A stretch of DNA of 64,000 bases. Source: Pseudomonas oleovorans subsp. oleovorans. GTDB taxonomy: Bacteria; Pseudomonadota; Gammaproteobacteria; Pseudomonadales; Pseudomonadaceae. Shown here piece by piece: positions 8,901-17,045 of this stretch; position 1 is the stretch's first letter, and every line of letters begins with the position of its first letter. A program made the translations under genes and the position numbers. Under the pieces are notes generated by a model. The model saw only the letters and a list, made by a program, of their open reading frames with translations, was not told the DNA's origin and did no database searches. Location of the stretch: assembly GCF_002197815.1 (NCBI RefSeq), contig NZ_NIUB01000009.1, positions 1 to 64,000 on the forward strand, given 5' to 3'.

Positions 8901-10052
8901 TCAGTTGGCCGCGGCGGCGGTTGGCGTCGGGCCGAACTCGGCGACCAGCTTGACGTTCGTAGCTTCTACCGGCTTGACCTTGGTGCCGCTGCGTACCCGC
9001 TGTACGCCTTCGGTGATGACCTGCTCACCGTCGGCGATACCCTTGCCGATCAACCAGGCGTTGCCGACGGTGCGCAGGGTCTCGACTTCGCGAAGCTCGA
9101 CGCTGTTGTCTTGCTTGACCACCCAGACGCTGGGTACGCCGCGGGCATCGCGACTGACCGCCTGCTGCGGCACGAGGATGGCGTCCTGCTGGGTGCCTTC
9201 CTTGAGCAGCGCATGCACGAACATGCCCGGCAGTAGCTTGCGGTCCGGGTTGGGAAACTCGGCGCGCAACGTCACCGAACCGGTGGTCGGGTCGACGCTC
9301 ACCTCGGAGAACTTCAGGGTGCCGGGCAACGGATAGGCGCTGCCGTCATCGAGCGTCAGGCTGACCTCGGCCTGGTCACTGCCGGTTTTCTGCAGGCGGC
9401 CGGATTCCAGCGCGCGGCGCAGGCCGAGCAGCTTGGTGATCGGCTGGTTGACGTCCACGTATATCGGATCGAGCTGGGTCACGGTGGCCAGTTCCTGGGC
9501 CTGGCCGTTGGTGACCAGCGCCCCCTCGGTCACTGCCGAGCGGCCGATGCGCCCGGAGATCGGCGCCAGCACCTTGGTGTACTGCACGTCGATGCGTGCC
9601 ACCTGCACTTCCGCCTGCGCCTGCTTCCAGGCGGCCTGGGCGTCGTCGTACTGCTGCTGGCTGACCGCATTGGTCTTCAGCAGGCGCTCGTAGCGGCGGG
9701 CCAGGTTCTCGGCGGTGGTCAGGTTGGCTTCGGCGCGGGCCAGGCGCGCCTCGTAGGTGCGCGGATCGATCTGGTACAGCTGCTGGCCTTTCTTCACCTC
9801 CGAGCCCTCGGTGAACAGGCGCTGCTGGAGGATGCCGGAAACCTGCGGGCGCACCTCGGCGACCCGGTAGGCGCTGGTGCGACCCGGCAGGTCGGTGGTC
9901 AGGGTCAGCGGCTGCGCCTGTACGGTGTAGACGCCGACCTCGGGCACCGGCGCCGCGGTTTGCGTCTTGTCCGACTCCACGCAGCCGGCCAGCAACAGTG
10001 CCGCCAGCGGAACGGAATGCCATGCGCGCGATTTAGCTTTTCGGTGATTCAC
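8901..10052 (-). CDS. srpA: RND periplasmic adaptor lipoprotein (SrpA/TtgG type)
   Basis: This 383-residue membrane-fusion protein joins the transporter to the outer-membrane channel. The N-terminus has a lipobox (AALLLAGC, Cys at about 24), predicting an inner-membrane-anchored periplasmic lipoprotein. After it come the barrel-sandwich start (RPQVSGILQQRLFTEGSEVK), a helical hairpin at about 95-145, and the second lipoyl half containing LAPISGRIGRSAV, then beta-barrel and membrane-proximal domains. It is the first gene of the srpABC operon, transcribed away from srpS, with the operator region between them. Length agrees with adaptor proteins of this family. Confidence 0.87.
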   Translation of the reverse strand: MNHRKAKSRAWHSVPLAALLLAGCVESDKTQTAAPVPEVGVYTVQAQPLTLTTDLPGRTSAYRVAEVRPQVSGILQQRLFTEGSEVKKGQQLYQIDPRTYEARLARAEANLTTAENLARRYERLLKTNAVSQQQYDDAQAAWKQAQAEVQVARIDVQYTKVLAPISGRIGRSAVTEGALVTNGQAQELATVTQLDPIYVDVNQPITKLLGLRRALESGRLQKTGSDQAEVSLTLDDGSAYPLPGTLKFSEVSVDPTTGSVTLRAEFPNPDRKLLPGMFVHALLKEGTQQDAILVPQQAVSRDARGVPSVWVVKQDNSVELREVETLRTVGNAWLIGKGIADGEQVITEGVQRVRSGTKVKPVEATNVKLVAEFGPTPTAAAAN

Positions 10053-10084
10053 CTGTTGTCTCCCCTCAAATGCACAAAGGCTGT

Positions 10085-10125
10085 ACCATATAGCGATTCA
10101 GTGTATCACTATACAGTTCAGTAGA
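10085..10125. promoter_or_regulatory. probable SrpS/TtgV operator and srpA promoter region
   Basis: In the 211-bp gap between the divergent srpA and srpS starts lies an AT-rich stretch with interleaved imperfect inverted repeats (CAGTGTATCACTATACAG at about 10099-10116, followed by TTCAGT, preceded by GATTCAGT). IclR-type repressors of the TtgV group bind such repeats overlapping the pump promoter. Binding here is inferred from position and symmetry. Confidence 0.45.
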
Positions 10126-10263
10126 GACAACTCGGAATATGTAACAGGCCTGAACAAGGAACTGGCAACTCCGGTCCGCGACGTTGAAGAATGCCTGTTC
10201 ACTCTTGCGAAGCTGCTGGAAAACCCCCGCAACCCAAGTGGGCGTAGTACATAAGAGGATGCT

Positions 10264-11049
10264 ATGACACAGACAGACCAGGCCGCTGAAGCCGGCCGGC
10301 ACAACGGTATTCAGGTAATCGCCCGCGCAGGAGCGATCATGCGGGCCCTGGGCGACAACCCCCAGGGACTGAGCCTGGCTGCTATCGCGCAGATCGTCGA
10401 CCTGCCCCGCTCCACGGTGCAGCGCATCATCACCGCGCTGGAGGCCGAGTACCTGGTCGAGCCCCTTGGCCCCAGTGGCGGCTTCCGCCTGGGGCCGGCA
10501 CTCGGGCAGCTGATCAGCCAGACCCAGACGGACATCATCACGTTGCTCAAGCCCTACATGCTCGAGCTCTCCGAGCAGTTGGGCGAGTCGGTTTGCGTCA
10601 GCACGCTGGTCGGCGCGAAAGCCTACGTGGTCGACCACGTCGTGGCCGAGCGTGAGCTACGTGTCGTGTTTCCCATTGGTATCAAGGCGCCGGCCTACGC
10701 GACTGCGAGCGGCAAGGCGCTGCTGGCGGTCCTGGCCGATGAGTGGCTGCAACAGCTGCTGCCCGACCCGTTGCCGATCGTAACTCCATGCACGCCTGAC
10801 CGGATTACGCTGCTTGAGCAGCTCGGCCAGATCGCTGAGGGCGCCGTTGCCGAAGAGCATGGCGAGCTGATTGAAGGACTCAGCTCGTTTGCGATCACGC
10901 TGGAAACCTATTTGGGTCGGTACTCGATCGCAATCGTCGGACCGACAGCGCGACTAGTGACTCGACGTGAGCCATTTCAGCAGGCGCTGCGTCGCTGCCA
11001 GCAGAGCGTCGAGCGGGCGATCGGTCGGCGCGCCACGCATACATCCTGA
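10264..11049 (+). CDS. srpS: IclR-family repressor of the efflux operon (SrpS/TtgV type)
   Basis: A 261-residue IclR regulator. Residues about 18-75 form the winged helix-turn-helix (IQVIARAGAIMRALG, then LSLAAIAQIVDLPRSTVQRI), and the rest is the IclR effector domain (VVAERELRVVFPIG and ATASGKALLA, typical of the family). TtgV and SrpS are about 259 residues, bind aromatic solvents and leave the DNA to allow pump expression; the same role is inferred here from divergent orientation to srpABC. AGAGGA lies just before the ATG. It is followed after 11 bp by the TetR gene srpR. Confidence 0.82.
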   Translation: MTQTDQAAEAGRHNGIQVIARAGAIMRALGDNPQGLSLAAIAQIVDLPRSTVQRIITALEAEYLVEPLGPSGGFRLGPALGQLISQTQTDIITLLKPYMLELSEQLGESVCVSTLVGAKAYVVDHVVAERELRVVFPIGIKAPAYATASGKALLAVLADEWLQQLLPDPLPIVTPCTPDRITLLEQLGQIAEGAVAEEHGELIEGLSSFAITLETYLGRYSIAIVGPTARLVTRREPFQQALRRCQQSVERAIGRRATHTS

Positions 11050-11060
11050 GAGGCGAAAGC

Positions 11061-11702
11061 ATGGCCAGACGAACCGCCGCTGAAGCGGAGCTGACCCGAC
11101 GCAAGATTCTCATGGCTGCCAATGAAGTGTTCTGGGATGAAGGGGTCGATAACGCCGCGTTGGCGACGGTGGCCAAGATGGCGGGCGTCACACGCGGTGC
11201 GGTCTATTGGCATTTCAAAGACAAGCACGCCATCTTGAACGCGCTGTTCGACGAGTTATCGATTCCGCTTCGACAGCCGGTGCCTCGCAATGCCTGCCTT
11301 GACAACGCATGGACGTGGCTGGCGCGCGTTCTGCTGAATACGGTTGGCGACGACACGGCTCGAAAGCTCTTGAGCATCATGTTCCTTCAAGGTCCTACAG
11401 GCGAATGCGGAATCATTCGGGACGGCTTAACGCGGCTGCGCAAGCAGTTCATGCGGCAAATTGCGGCCATCCTCGAGTCCGCTTCTAGAAATGGCGAAAT
11501 TTCTCCAGACATAAATCTTGAAATGGTCGAGGCGCTATTTCAGAGCGCTATCAGCGGTCTTTTATATGAATGTCTGCAACAGCCAGAGAACAAAGAGTCG
11601 CTAATACGTTCTGTGCTCGAATCACTGCTATGTCTGATCAAGTCGCCACCTGAGCATTTGTTAAAAGTGTCTGTGGCATCAGGAAATTGCCCGAACTCAT
11701 GA
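11061..11702 (+). CDS. srpR: TetR-family regulator (SrpR type)
   Basis: A 213-residue TetR regulator with an N-terminal HTH (ILMAANEVFWDEGVDNAALATV, then GVTRGAVYWHFKDKHAILNAL at residues about 35-60) and a helical ligand domain. It resembles the regulators of RND pumps (TtgR/SmeT/SrpR). In srp clusters SrpR works with the IclR protein and counteracts its repression; in ttgVW clusters the TetR partner is cut short. Here it is full length with an uninterrupted frame, which favours an SrpR-like working protein. It lies 11 bp downstream of srpS, and GAGAGGCGAAAG precedes the ATG. Confidence 0.78.
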   Translation: MARRTAAEAELTRRKILMAANEVFWDEGVDNAALATVAKMAGVTRGAVYWHFKDKHAILNALFDELSIPLRQPVPRNACLDNAWTWLARVLLNTVGDDTARKLLSIMFLQGPTGECGIIRDGLTRLRKQFMRQIAAILESASRNGEISPDINLEMVEALFQSAISGLLYECLQQPENKESLIRSVLESLLCLIKSPPEHLLKVSVASGNCPNS

Positions 11703-12216
11703 GGGAGCGGAGTTCTTACCTGCCGCCAGGCACGTCTCGAACTGGATAGAGTGTTCAACGTAATTGAGGACTGTCGGCGGCGCCTCTCGAAAGGGCATGG
11801 TATGTAGCGAAACTGCCTGGCGCACGCAAACTCGCGCAAGAGCTACAAACAGCACCAGCTTGGTCGCAACTGGATCTGCCTTGCCACTGCATTTTTGTAG
11901 CAGCAACATTGCATCGATATTGAGTACGTGCGTCTTCACGACACCTGCGCCTGCAGCTCAGCATTACTGTCTATGAATCTGCGATGCTCGTTGCTAACTA
12001 CGGTGAGGTAATATATCAATGAGTTTCCAGCGTGCACTACATCGGAGCGCGACGGCAGTTAAGCAATTAGCTTCACTCAGTTTTGAATCTCTACCTCATG
12101 GTGGGCTAGTCCCAAGTTTAGTGGCCAGTTGCATAAAATCAATCAGCCCTGCATTCGTGAGCACCTGATGACCGCTTTTGGCCGATTGTTCGCCCGGGCG
12201 AGCGGCAGCTTTGGGT
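11703..12216. other. 514-bp gap without a recognised gene
   Basis: Between srpR and the second IS1182-family copy there is no frame with a convincing start signal or family match. The sequence is less GC-rich than its surroundings and is probably the flank of the captured efflux segment. Confidence 0.4.
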
Positions 12217-13874
12217 CCAGAGTGTGTAAAAACACTTTCTTATCGTGTGTGCCTCAGCCCATTGCTCTTGGGCGTGGTGATTTCCCGATTACTTACCACG
12301 ATCAGCGCTGGTAACGCCTCAGAGCGCGTATGAAGCGCTGCGGCACCTCCTGGAGCAGCAAAAAAAGGGGCTTTTACGCCGTCATCGCCTTCAACAAGCC
12401 TTCGGTGCCGATGATTTTCATCACCCGCTTCAAGTTATAGGCGAGCACATTCAAGCTCATTTCTGCACTCACCCCGTTCAGTTTTCGAGTCAGGAAGTGC
12501 ATTGCCCCCATCCATTGTTTGAGCGTCCCGAAGGGATGCTCAACAGTCCGCTTTCGAACCCGCATCATCTCCGGTGCTTGGTTCAGCCGGCGTTGCATTT
12601 CCTCCAGCACAGCTTCATGTTCCCAGCGCCGTACTCGACGATTTGTGCTTGGCGTGCACTGGGTTTTCAGCGTGCAGCTCTGGCACTTTGAACTCCAGTA
12701 GCAGTGCATATTCATGCCTTTCTCAACGCTGGAGAATCGCCAGATCAGTGCCTCTCCCGCCGGACAGGTGTATTCGTTTTTCGTCGGGTCATACACGAAG
12801 GCATCTTTGTTGAATCGGCCATCAGCCTTGGCGCTTGAAGTCATTGGCTTAGGCACGTAGGCCATGATGTTTGCGTCGAGACAGGCAAGGATTTCTTCAC
12901 CCTTGAAGTAGCCTCGGTCAGCCACCACGGACAGCGTTTCTTCGCCGATGGCTTCACGAGCGTGCTTCGCCATTGAACTGAGTTGGTCACGGTGGGAACC
13001 GCTGTTGGTGACCTCGTGAGCAACTATTAAATGGTGCTGCGTATCGACAGCCGTCTGCACGTTGTAGCCGACGATACCGCTGCCGCGCGTCATCATCGAA
13101 CGGGCATCCGGGTCGGTCAGCGAAACCTGTTTGTCAGGGGAATTGTTGAGCTGAGTTTCGATCCCCTGAAGCTCTTTCATCTGCGCTTTGAGCTTGGCGA
13201 TTTTATCTTCCAGGCTGGCCGTGTCTGGCGCGGAGGCGCTAGGAATCTGTCGATCAGCCGCATCGAGCGCAGCCAAATAACGGCTGATGCTCGCCTCGAT
13301 TTCTTCCATGCGCCGCTTCAGTTTGGCGCTAGTGAAATTGCGGTCACGGTTGTTCACTGCCTTGAATTTGCTGCCGTCGATGGCAACCAAGTTTTCGCCA
13401 AACAACCCCAACTGCTGGCAGAGCAAAACGAACTGTCGGCAGGCGCCGCGAATGGCCTTGCTGTTGTCTTTTCGGAAGTTGGCGATGGTCTTGAAGTCGG
13501 GCATCAAACGCCCGGTTAGCCACATGAGTTCGACGTTGCGCTGGGCTTCTCGCTCAAGACGTCGGCTCGATTGAATGCGGTTTAGGTAACCGTAGATGTA
13601 GATCTTCAGCAGGATCGCCGGGTGGTAGGCAGGTCTGCCGGTTTCGGCTGGAATGACGCCATCAAAACCTAGCTTGGCCAAATCGAGTTCATCGACGAAA
13701 ACGTCAACCACCCGAACCGGATTGGTATCGCTGACGTAATCGTCGAGGCTTTCGGGAAGTAAGGTGCTTTGGCCTCGATGTTCACCTTGGATAAACCGTT
13801 TCATGGGCGCCCCTTGCGGTGAGATTCTCCGAAATCATAGCAAAGGTTTACCGGGGCGTTTTTACACACTCTGG
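12217..13874 (-). mobile_element. IS1182-family insertion sequence, copy 2
   Basis: The same 1658-bp element as at 1759-3416, in the same orientation, with the same 17-bp inverted repeats at both ends (12217-12233 and 13858-13874). Flanks are GGGT on the left and GCCGCT on the right, with no direct repeat visible. It differs from copy 1 by a few scattered bases, so the two copies separated recently. Confidence 0.9.
12374..13804 (-). CDS. IS1182-family transposase (copy 2)
   Basis: A 476-residue intact DDE transposase, matching the one at 1916-3346 except for seven residues (for example IPSASAP against IPGAAAP, LNNSPD against LNDAPD, SGSHRD against SGSDRD, ILACLD against ILACHD). Catalytic segments VAIDGSKF, VADRGYF and VEHPFGTLKQW are all present. 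It could act on both IS copies. Confidence 0.9.
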   Translation of the reverse strand: MKRFIQGEHRGQSTLLPESLDDYVSDTNPVRVVDVFVDELDLAKLGFDGVIPAETGRPAYHPAILLKIYIYGYLNRIQSSRRLEREAQRNVELMWLTGRLMPDFKTIANFRKDNSKAIRGACRQFVLLCQQLGLFGENLVAIDGSKFKAVNNRDRNFTSAKLKRRMEEIEASISRYLAALDAADRQIPSASAPDTASLEDKIAKLKAQMKELQGIETQLNNSPDKQVSLTDPDARSMMTRGSGIVGYNVQTAVDTQHHLIVAHEVTNSGSHRDQLSSMAKHAREAIGEETLSVVADRGYFKGEEILACLDANIMAYVPKPMTSSAKADGRFNKDAFVYDPTKNEYTCPAGEALIWRFSSVEKGMNMHCYWSSKCQSCTLKTQCTPSTNRRVRRWEHEAVLEEMQRRLNQAPEMMRVRKRTVEHPFGTLKQWMGAMHFLTRKLNGVSAEMSLNVLAYNLKRVMKIIGTEGLLKAMTA

Positions 13875-13934
13875 GCCGCTAGCCGCCGTTTTGGAGCGAA
13901 AGCAGTCAACCACAATCAGACATTGGTTGGATTG

Positions 13935-14129
13935 CTATGACGAGGCGCCATCAGCTCGTTGCTTGAGTTTCAGGCAAATGTTTTCCTCTCCCGCCTCAAC
14001 TGACAGCTCATCACCCACACTCCATCTGAGCTGCTTAAGTAGCTCTGATGGAAGCTCAACGATGACGTCTCCGCTGCCATCCCCTGGGTCTTGGCATACA
14101 ACTCGCCAGCTTTCAGATGTAGTAGTCAT
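13935..14129 (-). CDS. AbrB/SpoVT-type small DNA-binding protein, orphan antitoxin-like
   Basis: A 64-residue product starting at 14129, where GAGGGTG precedes the ATG; a longer frame from 14234 has no good signal. The middle (DVIVELPSELLKQLRWSVGD, then ELSVEAGEENICLKL) has the swapped-hairpin pattern of AbrB/MazE domains: I-x-LP-x-x-L-x-x-L-x-W-x-x-GD. Such proteins are often antitoxins, but no toxin gene is seen on either side; IS copy 2 ends 60 bp downstream and could have removed it. The family call is fairly safe from the pattern, the antitoxin role is inference. Confidence 0.6.
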   Translation of the reverse strand: MTTTSESWRVVCQDPGDGSGDVIVELPSELLKQLRWSVGDELSVEAGEENICLKLKQRADGASS

Positions 14130-14273
14130 AGATTCACCCTCACGCACTAGGCACAGTATGGCAGCTTCATCTTGGGCAGATCCGCTGCAACCTTTCCTAA
14201 GCCGCCTCGCGTCCCCTGCCAATGAGCCAGGCATGCCTTTAACGCTCCGAGACAGGCATCGGCCGGCAAACCG

Positions 14274-15176
14274 TCAGGCTGAAACGATTCTGTCCTTGCC
14301 CAGGTTCTTGGCGTCGTACAGTGCACGGTCGGCCCGCTTGAGGGTGTCCTCGTAGGAGCGGTCTTCCGCTGCGATGGCGGTCACGCCCATGCTCGCGGTG
14401 ACGACCACACTTTTTGCGGAGTACTGGCCCAGCTCTTGTCGGAAGCACTCATGCAGGCGCCTGGCGAGCCGCATGGCCTGCTCGAGGTCGGTTTTGGGCA
14501 TGGCAACGACGAACTCGTCGCCTCCAAGGCGGCAGGCGGAATCGGTTTTTCGCAGCGTGGAACGGCAGATGTCGGCCACGGCGCGAATGATCTCGTCCCC
14601 GACGTGATGCCCCCTGGTGTCGTTGATTGTCTTGAGGTTGTCCAAGTCGAACATCAGGATCGATGTCGGCAGCGCATAGCGCATGGCGGATTCGTAGTGA
14701 AGCTTGAGGTCGCGTTCGAGCTTTCTTCGGTTGAATAGCCCGGTCAGCTGATCGGTATCGCTGAGCTCTCGAAGTCTGACTTCCAGCTGGTGCCGTTCCG
14801 AGATGTTGCTGGCCACCCACAGCACCACTTCCTCGTCGTCCACTCGGAAATCCAGCGCCTGGATGCGTCCTTCGAACCAGATCGGCTCCGTCGGGCCTTC
14901 GTCGGTCAGGCCCTTCACGTCCCGGTTGCTCAGCTCGTACTCCTCCACCAGAAGCTTGCGCGTCTCCAGCGCCCGGCCGATCTGTTCGAGAAACCAGCTG
15001 GCCTTCTCGGGCTTGATCAGATCCGGGATGTACAGCCCCACGAGGCCCTTGCCGTCATGGTAGTAGCGCGTGTCCCGGCCACCGAAAACCGCGACGTACC
15101 GGCCGCTGCGGGAAAGGATGAAGGCCGGGTCCGGCAAGGCATCGAGGATCCGGGACATCTGGTCAACGTCGATCAT
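14274..15176 (-). CDS. PAS-GGDEF diguanylate cyclase
   Basis: This 300-residue protein probably makes cyclic di-GMP. A PAS-like sensor occupies about residues 1-130 (LDALPDPAFILSRSGRYVAV at the start, VLWVASNISERH at the end), joined by a short helix to a GGDEF domain with LSDTDQLTGLFNRR and the active site RLGGDEFVVAMP. Five residues before GGDEF is RKTD, an RxxD inhibitory site, so product feedback is likely. No membrane segment is seen, so it is probably cytoplasmic. The start at 15176 is chosen because the upstream extension is basic and lacks PAS features; the ribosome binding site is weak. It stands alone between the IS-bounded efflux segment and the rarD remnant. Confidence 0.83.
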   Translation of the reverse strand: MIDVDQMSRILDALPDPAFILSRSGRYVAVFGGRDTRYYHDGKGLVGLYIPDLIKPEKASWFLEQIGRALETRKLLVEEYELSNRDVKGLTDEGPTEPIWFEGRIQALDFRVDDEEVVLWVASNISERHQLEVRLRELSDTDQLTGLFNRRKLERDLKLHYESAMRYALPTSILMFDLDNLKTINDTRGHHVGDEIIRAVADICRSTLRKTDSACRLGGDEFVVAMPKTDLEQAMRLARRLHECFRQELGQYSAKSVVVTASMGVTAIAAEDRSYEDTLKRADRALYDAKNLGKDRIVSA

Positions 15177-15589
15177 GGAGCACTTCTTCTGGAGCCGCCT
15201 GGGTGGCGGAGCCTGGTCAGGTGAAAGAAAGAACGCGGTCGTTCCAGCAGAGCGCCGGCGGCAGCGCACGATTGCCGGCGGTGCACGGACCGGCGTCCGA
15301 CCTATAGTTTTTTGGTGCCGGCATCAAGATACGGAAAATATCATTACGCCATCACAAGGTGAACAGATAACGGTTGCGCGGGATTGCCCCTCCGCTCGCC
15401 AGCGGACCGGTGCGCCCAGCATGGTGGGCGCTCACGAGGCTACGCGCACTAGGGGTCGCAGGTATCGAGCCGGCTGCCTGGGTCGCCATACGGTGCCTCC
15501 CAGCTTGGCCTCGAGGCGTCACAGCCTCTTCGACAGGTCGTGGCGCCGGAATAAAACGTTCAGTGCGCCGAGACGACCGCCGGCTCGCC
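15177..15589. other. 413-bp gap without a recognised gene
   Basis: Both strands lack a frame with a start signal and family features. The sequence upstream of the diguanylate cyclase contains an AT-rich patch near 15305-15365 that could hold its promoter. The rest looks like decayed DNA next to the rarD remnant. Confidence 0.35.
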
Positions 15590-15942
<353 letters not shown>

Positions 15943-16198
15943 CAGGTCCAGCCAACAGAAAGGAGGACAGATTTATTTAATGGGATCACTGCCCGCTTCT
16001 GGCCGGGAGTAGCCCTTTACCAGTGTCTAACTCTGGCCGAGCCCGGCCCGAAGCGTCTGACAGTAGTCGGCCAAGAGGTGACCTTGCAGACCTTGGGCCG
16101 CTGATTGGACTGAAGCGTGACAGCGCGAGGCGGTTCCTGAAGAGTTGGCTGAATCAGCAATGAAGTCTTGGCTTCTATTAGTAGTTCCATGTGCTAGA
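15943..16198. other. junction region, no gene recognised
   Basis: Beginning with GGAGGACAGATTTATTT at about 15961, this stretch replaces the missing front of rarD and runs to the first small gene of the defence region. No credible gene is visible. It probably contains a recombination joint, but I cannot place an island end in it exactly. Confidence 0.35.
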
Positions 16199-16480
16199 TC
16201 AGGTTCTGATTTTACAATCTTCCTCAATCGGCTTCTGAATACGACCAGTTTCATCCAGCCTGGCGGTAATGAGCAGGTGAGCTGGAACGGTTCCACCCAT
16301 TCTGCGGATGTATCCCTCTTTCTCAGCAAGCATGTTCACCTCTCTTGCAGAAGGGTAATGACGCAGAGCGCGCGTAGCCTGGCGTTTTATCTCATCGCTG
16401 ACCTCGCTGCTGGTTGTCAGGCTGTTGAGGAATCGGCGCACCTCCATAAGTGCGGCAGTGCGTTCGATCGGCATAGTCAT
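16199..16480 (-). CDS. BPSL0761-like small protein
   Basis: A 93-residue product if started at 16480, where GGAG lies five bases upstream. The sequence opens MTMPIERTAALMEVRRFL and continues through IKRQATRALRHYPSAREVNM, a pattern I associate with the BPSL0761 family of short proteins of unknown function found on pseudomonad and Burkholderia mobile elements. It is coupled to the upstream gene: the DUF6957-like stop falls 18 bp before this start. No motif reveals a biochemical activity. The family name is moderately certain, the function unknown. Confidence 0.55.
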   Translation of the reverse strand: MTMPIERTAALMEVRRFLNSLTTSSEVSDEIKRQATRALRHYPSAREVNMLAEKEGYIRRMGGTVPAHLLITARLDETGRIQKPIEEDCKIRT

Positions 16481-16497
16481 GGTGTCTCCGCAGCTCA

Positions 16498-16902
16498 TCA
16501 AAATATGCTGGCCACGACAGCTGGTTCTGCTGTCTTCCGGGTTCCTGTGCCCAAGAGGATGTAAACGCTATTTTGGGTTTCAAAAAGGCAGTTACTTTTT
16601 CGATCGACCAGGAGCGTGCTTCTGACCCAATCGCCTGGAGAAAATCGACGAGCACTATCTGTTACTACGGTGTGGGCATAGAGAACGATTGGCTGAAAAC
16701 CTTGCTCTGTAACCAGCGCTTTTTTGTCATCTGAAATATCGAGATCGACGAGAATCCATCGTCTCACTGAACAGTATGGTTTTCCAGGGCAGAGCTCTTG
16801 AGCCAGCGCGATGCCAGCTGCCTCATCGTCAGAGGCGTTATGTATTTCCTCGCTTTCACTTGATAGGAAATCACTGATTATTTTGATGCGTGTATCTGTC
16901 AT
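16498..16902 (-). CDS. hypothetical protein, DUF6957-like
   Basis: A 134-residue acidic, soluble protein with no signal peptide or membrane segment. The C-terminal half has FSPGDWVRSTLLV, then FETQNSVYILLGTGTRKTA, a beta-rich pattern I link tentatively to DUF6957, which occurs in pseudomonad accessory DNA next to BPSL0761-type genes. It lies 143 bp downstream of the helicase gene on the same strand and might belong to the same transcript. Function is not known. Confidence 0.5.
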   Translation of the reverse strand: MTDTRIKIISDFLSSESEEIHNASDDEAAGIALAQELCPGKPYCSVRRWILVDLDISDDKKALVTEQGFQPIVLYAHTVVTDSARRFSPGDWVRSTLLVDRKSNCLFETQNSVYILLGTGTRKTAEPAVVASIF

Positions 16903-17045
16903 TTAATGACCTCCGGCCTGCGACCACGATTACTTTTGCCTGCACTTTGATCCACGTGCTTGCCGTCGATGATTTGCCGAGCCAATGACGCGAACGATCA
17001 CACAGAATCCACACGCTTCCACTACTCGGGCTATGCGGCGCGACA

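Larger units (their letters stand above)
1759..13874. mobile_element. putative composite transposon carrying RND pump and pagL
   Basis: Two 1658-bp IS1182-family elements with the same orientation bound a segment of about 8.8 kb with pagL, srpCBA, srpS and srpR. Both copies are intact and differ by only a handful of bases, so either could supply transposase. No matching target duplication is visible outside the outer ends (AATTGGC on the left, GCCGCTAG on the right). Movement as one unit is therefore an inference from layout; two independent insertions are equally possible. Confidence 0.4.

Noticed and set aside
1759..13874. Target-site duplication for the composite transposon
   Set aside because: Outer flanks AATTGGC and GCCGCTAG do not match; only an inverted GGC/GCC context is shared, so no duplication is claimed.
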